This document shows positions 34,528 to 42,115 of a stretch of 64,000 bases of DNA, in pieces. The stretch is from Streptomyces sp. (GTDB lineage: Bacteria > Actinomycetota > Actinomycetes > Streptomycetales > Streptomycetaceae). The stretch is from contig NZ_JAEKKT010000117.1 in the NCBI RefSeq assembly GCF_019510245.1, positions 62,001-126,000 of the forward strand, in the 5' to 3' direction. Both the position numbers and the translations under genes were made by a program. Numbering within the stretch: position 1 is the stretch's first letter; each line of letters opens with the position of its first letter. A model generated the notes under the pieces. It had not been told where the DNA came from. It searched no databases and saw only the letters and a list, made by a program, of their open reading frames with translations.

Positions 34528-36174
34528 TCAGTGGCCGGCCAGTTCCGCCGGCTGTGCCGACGTACCCCCGGTCCCGGCGATGGAGAGTGAGCCGTGGCTC
34601 TGGGACGGCAGCGGCGCGTCGGTCAGCCAGTGCTGGCCGCTGGTGTGGTCGCGGACCTTGACCACGATGTCGGAGCCGGGGTCCACCCCGCCCGTCGCGA
34701 GGGCGAGGGTCTCGTCCCAGCGGGGCAGCAACTCACCCTGGACCGTGAGGTCGTAGCGCACGTCCTTGCCGCGCCCGGCGTCCTCCGCGGCACAGGTGCC
34801 GAGGATGACCACTCCGGCGTCCGCGTGCGAGTCCAGGCACAGGTCCGGCCCGGCCGCGCTGCGCAGCTCGCCGTCGCTCTCGAACGTCCACTGCTGGGTC
34901 GAGGCCGTGGAGCACACGGCGAGCACGACACTCGCCCCGGGCTTCGGCTCACCGTCGATGTCCAGGCAGAGCTGGGCGGCGGCGTTGCGCAGCCGCGTCG
35001 TGTGGTCGGCGGACGGCAGCCCGGCCCTGCCGGAGGTGGGCGTGGGCGTGGGCGTGGTCTCGGCCTCGGAGTCGCCGGGGACCAGGCCCGCGGTGGCCAC
35101 GGCGTCCTTGCCGTCACCGCCGCCGGAGAGCGTGCTGACGGCGAGCACGGAGGCAAGCAGTCCGGCGCCGGCCACGCCGACACTGGTCAGCAGCGTCTTC
35201 GACGACCAGGGACCGGGCGGGCGGCGCACCGGCACGGGGATGCGGGCGAGGATGCGGGTGGTCCGGGCGGCCGCGCGCCGGCGCCCGCCCCCTCCGCCGC
35301 GCCGCGCCGCGGCGCGGGTCCGGGGAGCCTCCTCGCCGCCCTTGCGTCCCGGGCGCGAGTCGAGGTAGCGGCGGGCCCCCCAGCCGAGCACCGCCTCCAC
35401 CAGCAGCACGCCCAGCCCGCCCTCGACATGGCCGAGTTGTTCGGCGGCAGCCCTGCAGTAGGGGCACTGCGCCAGATGTTCCTGGACGTCCGGCAGCAGG
35501 GCGCCGCCGCGGCGGATCGGCACGTCCAGGAGCCGGTTGTAGTAACGGCACTCCTGGGACGGCGCGAGTTCCCGGTGGGCGCGGACGCAGCCCTCGCGGA
35601 ATTTCTCCCGGGCGTCCTCGAGAGCCGCCGACGCGGTTGTCGTGTCCATGCCCAACAGACCGGCCGGTACGGTTATCGGCTCGGCCTCCACCTCGGCATG
35701 CCAGAGCAGGCTCTGCGCGAGCGCCGGAAGGCCCAGGAATGAACGCTCCGCGAGGGTGCGGTTTTCCGGGGTCATGGACTTCGCGGCACGCATACCGCGG
35801 CCGCCGGCCGGTTTCCCGAGGTCCGGAAGAACCTCCGCTATTCGGTCCTCCACGGCCCAGTTGGCGACGGTGTCGCGGACGGAGACCAGCAGGCGCGGCC
35901 GGATCGCGTCGGCCGTCTCGCCGAGTGCCACCCGGTCGAGGATCTGGTGGAAGGCGGCGGCCGCGACCATGTGCGCGACGGGCCCGGAGGCGGCCAGGCA
36001 GATGACCGCGTACTCCTGAACGGGCCGCCAGTGCCGGGCCATGAGCAGCGCGGCGGACCGGGAGGCCTCGATGTCCGATCCGGCTCGCAGCGGGGCGGCG
36101 AGGGACTCGTCGGACTCCCCCGCACCACCACCCGGCGGCGGATAGGAAGGGCGAGGCGGGTGGGGGGTGGGCAC
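34528..36174 (-). CDS. Sigma-like / zinc-finger anti-sigma / TM / ricin-B lectin fusion protein (paralog 1)
   Basis: 548 aa. Residues about 15-215 resemble an ECF sigma factor: region-2-like helices (RHWRPVQEYAVICLA) and a region-4-like part (LGLPALAQSLLWHAEVEAEP, quoted as LPALAQSLLWH). A zinc-finger anti-sigma motif HxxxCxxC follows at His233/Cys237/Cys240. A basic linker leads to one membrane helix (about 326-350). After a Thr/Pro spacer comes an external beta-trefoil ricin-type domain (about 385-520) with QQWTF and QHWLTD. The plan suggests a membrane-held transcription factor that senses carbohydrate outside (inference). GTG 36174 has AAAGGA nine bases upstream. A paralog of the same layout lies at 59900-61768. 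Related ECF fusions with extracellular sugar-binding parts are known in Actinobacteria. Confidence 0.8.
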   Translation of the reverse strand: MPTPHPPRPSYPPPGGGAGESDESLAAPLRAGSDIEASRSAALLMARHWRPVQEYAVICLAASGPVAHMVAAAAFHQILDRVALGETADAIRPRLLVSVRDTVANWAVEDRIAEVLPDLGKPAGGRGMRAAKSMTPENRTLAERSFLGLPALAQSLLWHAEVEAEPITVPAGLLGMDTTTASAALEDAREKFREGCVRAHRELAPSQECRYYNRLLDVPIRRGGALLPDVQEHLAQCPYCRAAAEQLGHVEGGLGVLLVEAVLGWGARRYLDSRPGRKGGEEAPRTRAAARRGGGGGRRRAAARTTRILARIPVPVRRPPGPWSSKTLLTSVGVAGAGLLASVLAVSTLSGGGDGKDAVATAGLVPGDSEAETTPTPTPTSGRAGLPSADHTTRLRNAAAQLCLDIDGEPKPGASVVLAVCSTASTQQWTFESDGELRSAAGPDLCLDSHADAGVVILGTCAAEDAGRGKDVRYDLTVQGELLPRWDETLALATGGVDPGSDIVVKVRDHTSGQHWLTDAPLPSQSHGSLSIAGTGGTSAQPAELAGH

Positions 36175-36640
36175 GGAGCGGATTCCTTTGGTGCGGTGGT
36201 GCGTACCTCTTCGGTGCGCCTGCGGGGAGCGGCAATTCACCGCCACGGTGCCGGTCGCGTTCCTCAACTGCCGAATTGGACCAGGCCATTACCCCGCGCG
36301 GGTATTCACCCTCGCACAAGTCTCACACAAGCAACAAGGCGCCAGCACAACATCGACAGCATTGACAGAAAGTCAGAAAGGGGGCGGTGGCTGTTGCCCC
36401 TTCATGGCCGCATTCACCATTCCGCGCGCCCCGTGTGAACCGCGCGCCCGCACCGGTCCCGCGCGCACACTCCCGGCCCGCCCGCACGGGTGGTCCACTG
36501 ATGACCGGCCCTCCTCACGAGGCCCCGCGCGGAACGGCGGCTCTTCCGCGCGAAACAGGCCGCCGGCCCCGTTCCTCCCGCCCTCGGCCGTCGGCCCCGA
36601 GGGCCGCAGGGGCAGCTCTCCCTGCACGTCCGGGCGGGTG
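36175..36640. other. 466-bp intergenic region upstream of the sigma-lectin fusion
   Basis: No gene with coding bias. The 36290-36380 part is comparatively AT-rich and should hold the promoter of the minus-strand fusion gene; I see repeats of CTTGT on the minus strand but no sure hexamers. The part near the toxin gene is plain GC-rich spacer. Confidence 0.4.
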
Positions 36641-37018
36641 TCAGAGCTGCCAGGAACGGAGCCGGTCCGCCGCGGCGTAGACGTCGGCCTTGCCGCTCAT
36701 CAGGTCGCGGGCGAGGTCGACGAGGGCGCCGTAGGGCGGGTCGATGCCGACGTCGCTGACGTACATGTAGGCCACGGCGGTCGCGCAGGCGAACCTGGCG
36801 TTGGCCGAGGGCAGCGGCTTGAGCAGGGCGAGCGTGTGCAGCAGGGCCGCGGCCCGCCAGGCGGCGTCGGAGTCCACGCCGAGTCGCGGCGGATCGACCC
36901 GGTGCCGGGCGACGGCGGCGACCAGCGCGGAGAAGTCGTTGATGGTGGGCTGCTCCGGCATGACTTCCTCGTGGCGCTGGAGCAGCCAGGGCACGTCGAT
37001 GTGGATGACCGGCGGCAT
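36641..37018 (-). CDS. Fic/Doc-like toxin with degenerate active-site motif
   Basis: 125 aa, the length of Doc. The fold signals are IHIDVPWLLQRHEEVMP at the start and ALLHTLALLKPLPSANARFACAT, quoted as LLKPLPSANARFA. In Fic/Doc proteins this stretch is HPFxDGNKRxA. Here the catalytic His is Lys or absent, and Asp and Gly of the phosphate loop are Ser and Ala, while Asn and Arg remain. So the AMPylation or phosphorylation chemistry of canonical members is unlikely unless another residue substitutes. It follows a small ribbon-helix-helix gene by three bases in the usual antitoxin-toxin order. Streptomyces genomes carry many relatives of this short form. Confidence 0.72.
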   Translation of the reverse strand: MPPVIHIDVPWLLQRHEEVMPEQPTINDFSALVAAVARHRVDPPRLGVDSDAAWRAAALLHTLALLKPLPSANARFACATAVAYMYVSDVGIDPPYGALVDLARDLMSGKADVYAAADRLRSWQL

Positions 37019-37021
37019 GGC

Positions 37022-37264
37022 TCAGGCGGCCTCGCCCTTCGATGGCGGCTGCTCGTCGTCCGGGAACGCGGCGGCGAACTCGGCGGCGTGGGCCGCGAAG
37101 AAACGGCGGAACTCCTCCGCGCCTTCCTGCAGGGCCCGGTGCCGGGCGATGTCGGCGGCGGCCGCCTCACGGACGAGGGCCTTCATCGACGTACCGCGCT
37201 CCTTGGCTATCTGCCTGAGGTCCTCAAGTTCGCGGTCGCTGAACTCCACGTTGAGAGCTGGCAT
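37022..37264 (-). CDS. Ribbon-helix-helix antitoxin
   Basis: 80 aa. It begins MPALNVEFSDRELEDLRQIA, a beta strand followed by helix A of the Arc/MetJ fold; helix B reads SMKALVREAAAADI. The acidic and Phe-rich C-terminal tail (EEFRRFFAAHAAEFAAAF) is expected to wrap the toxin. It probably represses its own promoter. ATG 37264 gives the family start; GAAGGA abuts it closely, so an in-frame GTG at 37273 (adding three residues) is possible. Inverted GTACC/GGTAC sites lie immediately upstream. The toxin gene follows after three bases. Confidence 0.8.
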   Translation of the reverse strand: MPALNVEFSDRELEDLRQIAKERGTSMKALVREAAAADIARHRALQEGAEEFRRFFAAHAAEFAAAFPDDEQPPSKGEAA

Positions 37265-37274
37265 GTCCTTCACG

Positions 37275-37305
37275 GTACCGCGAGGGTACTCGGCCGTAAA
37301 TACCC
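37275..37305. promoter_or_regulatory. Candidate autoregulatory operator of the toxin-antitoxin pair
   Basis: GTACC (37275-37279) and GGTAC (37285-37289) form an inverted repeat with a 5-bp centre. GGGTA (37284-37288) and TACCC (37301-37305) form a second, overlapping one. They lie within 40 bp upstream of the antitoxin start, where ribbon-helix-helix dimers usually bind. Confidence 0.5.
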
Positions 37306-37489
37306 GCAGGTCAAGACGGACTCGCCACGGTACCTGCCGGGCCCGAGGGCCATGTCCGTTTTCCGCCGGTCGGCGGGGCGCCACGGCGACAGACTCGGTG
37401 TCCCGGCGTCGTGGGAGCGCACAGCGCCCGGACGCCGAGAGCTCCGAGAAGGTCCGAGAGTTCCGGGAGTTCCGGGAGTGAGGAATCCG

Positions 37490-37978
37490 ATGGACGTGTA
37501 CACCGTGTACGACAGCCCGCTGGGTGAGCTGCGCCTGACCGGCGCGGAGTCGGCCGACGGCTTCGTCCTCACGTCACTGACCCTGCCGGGACGGCGCGGT
37601 GCCGGGACCGTCCGCGCCGACCGCCCGTTCGCCGAGGCAGTGCGTCAGCTGGACGCCTACTTCGGCGGCCGGTGCACCCGCTTCGACCTGCCCTGCGCCG
37701 ACCGGGGCACACAGTTCCAGCGGCTGGTGTGGCGGGCACTCGACGACATCCCGTACGGCTCCACGACGACGTACGGCGAACTGGCCGCACGGCTCGGCGT
37801 GCCCCGGGCCGAGGTCCGGGCGGTGGGCGCGGCGGTCGGCGCCAACCCCCTGCTCGTGATCCGGCCCTGCCACCGCGTGCTCGGCTCCGACGGCTCGATG
37901 CGCGGGTACGCGGGCGGGGTCGGGAACAAGGTACGGCTGCTCACGCACGAGGGCGCGCTGCAGCCGATGCTCGGCTGA
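37490..37978 (+). CDS. ogt: Methylated-DNA--protein-cysteine methyltransferase
   Basis: 162 aa. The active site reads RPCHRVLGSDG with Cys127; the usual Ile before Pro-Cys is Arg. The helix-turn-helix part contains PYGSTTTYGELAARLG, and the arginine finger region is AVGAAVGANPLLVI. The enzyme repairs O6-alkylguanine by irreversible transfer of the alkyl group to Cys. ATG 37490 follows TGAGGAATCC. A 2OG-dependent oxygenase gene follows after 26 bp, so the pair may form a small alkylation-repair operon. No Ada-type regulatory domain is present. Confidence 0.93.
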   Translation: MDVYTVYDSPLGELRLTGAESADGFVLTSLTLPGRRGAGTVRADRPFAEAVRQLDAYFGGRCTRFDLPCADRGTQFQRLVWRALDDIPYGSTTTYGELAARLGVPRAEVRAVGAAVGANPLLVIRPCHRVLGSDGSMRGYAGGVGNKVRLLTHEGALQPMLG

Positions 37979-38004
37979 GGAGGACGGCGAGGAAAGGAGC
38001 CACC

Positions 38005-38727
38005 ATGACGTTCACCCGTACCGAGGCCCGCCGGCGCGTGGCCGGCACCGACTGGACGGCGCTGGCCGCCGGGCTGGACGAACTCGGCAGCGCCCCGACC
38101 GCTCCCCTGCTGACCCCGGCGGAGTGCCGCGAGCTGGCCGCTCTGTACGAGAAGCCGGAGCTGTTCCGCACCACGGTCGACCTCGCTCGGCACCGGTTCG
38201 GATCCGGCGAGTACCGCTACTTCACCCACGAACTGCCCGCGCCGGTGGCCGGGCTGCGCGCCGCGCTCTATCCGCGGCTGCTGCCCGTCGCCCGGGACTG
38301 GGCGGCCCGCCTGGGCCGCCCGGCCCCCTGGCCCGACTCACTGGACGAGTGGCTGGAGCGCTGCCACGCGGCCGGCCAGGACCGCAGCGCCCAGATCCTG
38401 CTGAGCTACGGCCCCGGCGACTGGAACGCCCTGCACCGGGACGTCTTCGGCGACCTGGTCTTCCCGCTCCAGGTGGTCGTCGCGCTGGACGTGTACGGCG
38501 AGGACTACACGGGCGGCGAGTTCCTGACGGTCGAACAGCGCCCGCGCGCCCAGTCCCGGGGCAGCGCGACGCCCCTGCGGCAGGGCCACGGGCTGGTCTT
38601 CACCACCCGCGACCACCCGGTGCGCACCAGGCGCGGCTGGTCGGCCGGGGCCGTGCGGCACGGCGTGAGCACCGTCCGCTCCGGCCGCCGCCGCACCCTG
38701 GGACTGGTCTTCCACGACGCGGCCTGA
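38005..38727 (+). CDS. 2-oxoglutarate/Fe(II) dioxygenase, probable alkylation-repair partner of Ogt
   Basis: 240 aa. The double-stranded beta-helix carries the iron ligands His144 and Asp146 (NALHRDVFGDLVFP) and His219 (RHGVSTV), with Arg228-Arg230 as candidate 2-oxoglutarate binders. The family in annotation is a proline-hydroxylase-like 2OG-Fe(II) oxygenase. Its fixed place behind ogt suggests an AlkB-like role in removing alkyl groups from DNA. AlkB sequence motifs are weak, so this remains inference. AAAGGAG lies seven bases before ATG 38005. It ends 14 bp from the convergent GH2 gene. Confidence 0.82.
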   Translation: MTFTRTEARRRVAGTDWTALAAGLDELGSAPTAPLLTPAECRELAALYEKPELFRTTVDLARHRFGSGEYRYFTHELPAPVAGLRAALYPRLLPVARDWAARLGRPAPWPDSLDEWLERCHAAGQDRSAQILLSYGPGDWNALHRDVFGDLVFPLQVVVALDVYGEDYTGGEFLTVEQRPRAQSRGSATPLRQGHGLVFTTRDHPVRTRRGWSAGAVRHGVSTVRSGRRRTLGLVFHDAA

Positions 38728-38741
38728 CCGAGGCCGCCTCC

Positions 38742-41700
38742 TCAGACGTCGAGGCGGCTGATCCGTACCGCGCCCGAGGTCTGTCCCGGGTGTGCGCTGG
38801 TCAGGGTGAGCCGGATCCGGGAGCCGCGGGCCGCGCCGAACGTGATGACGGTCGGGGTGTCCGAGGCGGTCGCCCAGTCCACCGCCGTGTCCTGCACCGC
38901 CCGGTACGCGGTGCCGTCCCAGACGGCCACCTCGACCGAGGCGGGCAGGGCGTGGGTGGCGTCCACGGTGAAGGAGACGTCCACCCGGTCGTAGGTGCGG
39001 GTGCGCCCGTGGTCGACCGACACCCAGTCCGTGGCCCGGGCGCCGCCAAACGCGGGCAGCAGGGCGGTGGCCGACTTGGCGAAGGCGTTGGACCAGCCGG
39101 TGGCCGGGTCGCCGTCCAGCATGGCGGCCGGGAGGGTGTCCGGTCGGCCGGAGTAACTGGCGTCCGCGTAGGGGAGGTTCGGCGGGGAGGGGTGGTCGGG
39201 GCCGAAGTCGGCGGCGGGGGTGCCCGCCACGGTGCGGGCGGGCGTGGTGTGCACAGTGACGGTGTCCTTGCGCAGGCCGTCCACCCGGGCGGTCACCTTG
39301 AGCCCGCCGGGCTTCGTGCCGGAGCGGACGACGGCGAGTGCCTTGCCGTGGAAGGCGGTCCGGGTGCTGGCCTGGTAGCGCTCGGCGCTCTCCTCACGGC
39401 CGTTGTCGAGCCCGGCGAGCGAACCGCCGGTCACCGCGAAGGAGATGAGGTGCTCGGCGTCGGGCACCACCACGCCGTGCGCGTCGACGATCTCGGCGGT
39501 GACGAAGACCAGCGAACGCCCGTCGGCGGCCAGGGAGTCGCGGTCGGGGACGAGGCGGACGGCGTGCGGGGCGCCGGCGGTGCGCAGGACGTCCGTCGCG
39601 ACCGCCTTGCCGTCCCGCCGGGCCACCGCCTTCAACTCGCCCGGCCGGTAGGGCACTTCCCAGGTCAGGTGCAGCTTGCCGGCGCTGCCGTTGGGGCTGG
39701 TGTAACTGCCCGGGTAGGGGCCGGTGGTGACGGTCTTGTCGTCGCCGGTGGCCTCGGTGGTCTCCAGGTAGGTACGGCCGTCGGTGGTCTTCTTGGTGTC
39801 GAACTCCCGCACCCCCAGGGACGTTCCGTTCAGGAACAGCTCGACGGAGGGCACGTTGGCGTACGCCCACACCTCGACCGTCTGCCCCTCCTCGTGGTTC
39901 CAGCTCATCGGCAGCAGGTGCACCATCGGCTCGGTGGTCCACTGGCTGCGGAAGAGGTGGTACATGTCCTTCGGGAAACCGGCCGTGTCGACCGCTCCGA
40001 AGAAGGACGACTTCACCGGGAACACGTCGTACGGCGTCGGCTCGCCGATGTAGTCGATGCCCGACCACAGGAACTGGCCGGCGAACCACTTCCGGTCCCG
40101 GTCCTTCTTGTGGCCGTACTCGCCGCTCATCGTCCAGGAGGCCAGGTTGTTGTCGTAGGACGAGGTCGCGCGGCGGCCGGGGGTGTGGTTCTCGCCGGTG
40201 TTGAGGTGTTCCGGCTCCTGGTACGTGCCTCGGGTCGAGGTCTCCGAGGAGGACTCGGACTCGAAGAGGAACAGGTGCGGGTAGGCCGCGTGCAGGGCGT
40301 CCACGGACCTGGCGGTGTTGTAGTTGAGGCCGAGTCCGTCGAGCTTGGCCAGCATCAGGTCGGCGGCGGAGCCCTGCTTGGGCACGCTGCGGTACTTGTC
40401 GGAGCCGATGACCAGGGGGCGGGTGTCGTCGGCGGCCCGGACGGCGGCGATGATCCGGTCGGCCATGGCGAGGCCGGCGGTGGAGGTGGAGTCGGGGATC
40501 TCGTTGCCGATGGACCACAGGACGACGGCGGGCGAGTTGCGGGCGGCGAGGACCATCTCGGTGGCGTCGGCCTCGCACCACTCGTCGAAGAAGCGGCCGT
40601 AGTCGTACCTGGTCTTGCCGGTCTTCCAGCAGTCGAAGGCCTCGACCATCATGACGATGCCCAGCTCCTCGCAGACTTCGATCATCTGCGGCGAGGGCGG
40701 GTTGTGCGAGGTGCGGAAGGCGTTGACGCCCATCGACTTCATGATGGTCATCTGTCTGCGCACCGCGTCGGCGCTGACCGCAGCGCCGAGCGCGCCCTGG
40801 TCGTGGTGGAGGTCGACGCCCCTGATCTTGATGGGCACGCCGTTGAGGGAGAAGCCCTCGTCGGGGTCGAAGCGGTAGCTGCGGATGCCGAAGACCGTGC
40901 GGTAGGTGTCGGTGGGGGTGCCGCCGACCCGGAGTTCGGTGTGCAGGGTGTAGCGGTGCGGGGCGTCGACGTCCCACAGCTTCGGCTGCGCGACGGTCAG
41001 TTCGTGGGTCGCGGTGGCCCCGCCGGAGCCGGTGACGGTGACCGTGGAGGAGGTGCGGGCCACCGTGCGGCCGTCGGGGCCGGCGATGCGGGACAGGACC
41101 GTCACGTCCGCGCCCGCGCCGGACTCGTCGACGACGGCCGTGCGCACCCGCACCACGGCCTGGCCGGCGGTGACGTCCGGGGTGGTGACGTACGTTCCCC
41201 AGCGCGCCACGTGCACGGGGTCGGTCACCACCAGGCGGGCCTCGCGGTAGATGCCGCTGCCCGAGTACCAGCGGCTGCTGGGCAGCTGGTTCTGCACCTT
41301 GACGGCGAGGACGTTCTCGGTGCTGCCGTCGGTGTGCAGCAGGTCGGTGAGATCGAAGGCGAAGCCGGTGTAGCCGTAGGGATGGCGGCCGACCTGGGTG
41401 CCGTTGCAGTAGACGTAGGAGTCCATGTAGACGCCGTCGAACTCCACCGAGATCCGGCTGCCGGCGTAGCCGGGCGGCAGGGTGAAGGCGAGCCGGTACC
41501 AGCCGAGGCCGCCCGGGAAGAAGCCGGTGCCACTGGTGGTGCCGTGGTCGGTCGTGGGGGTCTGCTCGATGCTCCAGTCGTGCGGTACGGCGACCTGCCG
41601 CCAGGCCGAGTCGTCGTATCCGGGGTCGGCGGCGTCCGCGTAGGCGCCGGTCGGGTCGGTGATCCCGCCCGGGTTGACCAGCGCGAACCGCCAGCCGTCC

Positions 41701-41843
41701 CGCAGGGCGACCGTATGGCGGCCGGTGACCTGCGAGGACGTGCCGGCGTCCGGGGCCGCCCAGGCACCCGGGGCGCCCAGCAGGGCGCCGGCCGCCGGGG
41801 CTGCCGTGGCGGCTGCCAGAACCGATCTGCGTGTGACCGTCAT
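38742..41843 (-). CDS. Secreted glycoside hydrolase family 2 (beta-galactosidase type)
   Basis: 1033 aa. It has a twin-arginine signal (TRRSVLAAATAAPAAGALLG, quoted as TRRSVLAA) of about 30 residues. Next come a GH2 sugar-binding domain (SIEQTPTTDHGTTSGTGFFP, quoted as GTTSGTGFFPGGLGWYR), an Ig-like domain, and the TIM barrel with acid/base Glu448 (IGNEIPD) and probable nucleophile in FESES (Glu528 or Glu530). Ig/DUF4982-like domains follow, then a C-terminal discoidin-like sugar-binding domain (about 900-1033). It likely acts outside the cell on beta-galactosides of plant or host glycans; exact linkage is unknown. No sugar transporter or LacI regulator is adjacent. Confidence 0.9.
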   Translation of the reverse strand: MTVTRRSVLAAATAAPAAGALLGAPGAWAAPDAGTSSQVTGRHTVALRDGWRFALVNPGGITDPTGAYADAADPGYDDSAWRQVAVPHDWSIEQTPTTDHGTTSGTGFFPGGLGWYRLAFTLPPGYAGSRISVEFDGVYMDSYVYCNGTQVGRHPYGYTGFAFDLTDLLHTDGSTENVLAVKVQNQLPSSRWYSGSGIYREARLVVTDPVHVARWGTYVTTPDVTAGQAVVRVRTAVVDESGAGADVTVLSRIAGPDGRTVARTSSTVTVTGSGGATATHELTVAQPKLWDVDAPHRYTLHTELRVGGTPTDTYRTVFGIRSYRFDPDEGFSLNGVPIKIRGVDLHHDQGALGAAVSADAVRRQMTIMKSMGVNAFRTSHNPPSPQMIEVCEELGIVMMVEAFDCWKTGKTRYDYGRFFDEWCEADATEMVLAARNSPAVVLWSIGNEIPDSTSTAGLAMADRIIAAVRAADDTRPLVIGSDKYRSVPKQGSAADLMLAKLDGLGLNYNTARSVDALHAAYPHLFLFESESSSETSTRGTYQEPEHLNTGENHTPGRRATSSYDNNLASWTMSGEYGHKKDRDRKWFAGQFLWSGIDYIGEPTPYDVFPVKSSFFGAVDTAGFPKDMYHLFRSQWTTEPMVHLLPMSWNHEEGQTVEVWAYANVPSVELFLNGTSLGVREFDTKKTTDGRTYLETTEATGDDKTVTTGPYPGSYTSPNGSAGKLHLTWEVPYRPGELKAVARRDGKAVATDVLRTAGAPHAVRLVPDRDSLAADGRSLVFVTAEIVDAHGVVVPDAEHLISFAVTGGSLAGLDNGREESAERYQASTRTAFHGKALAVVRSGTKPGGLKVTARVDGLRKDTVTVHTTPARTVAGTPAADFGPDHPSPPNLPYADASYSGRPDTLPAAMLDGDPATGWSNAFAKSATALLPAFGGARATDWVSVDHGRTRTYDRVDVSFTVDATHALPASVEVAVWDGTAYRAVQDTAVDWATASDTPTVITFGAARGSRIRLTLTSAHPGQTSGAVRISRLDV

Positions 41844-42115
41844 GGTGCGGCTCTCCCTCGTCGGGGCCCAGAACTACTCACAACTGATCGTTAACAAACA
41901 GATTCTGACGGGGTGGCACTTGTGCCCGTCAAGGGTCCGGAGGCCTCCGCCCACCCCTTTCGTCCTGTCGACCGGTCCCCGTTCGGCACTCCGGACGGGG
42001 ACCGGTCGCGACCGACCGGCCGCCGCCGTTTGCCGGTCGCGGGAGGGTCCGAAGCACTACCCTGAACACGAGTGGTGCACCTGTTGACTGTGAGTGTGCG
42101 CTTGGGAGTGGCGAG

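Noticed and set aside
38124..41894. 1256-codon open frame on the plus strand
   Set aside because: Antisense to the GH2 gene; low-complexity G/V/A/R composition with no domain. High GC produces such shadow frames.
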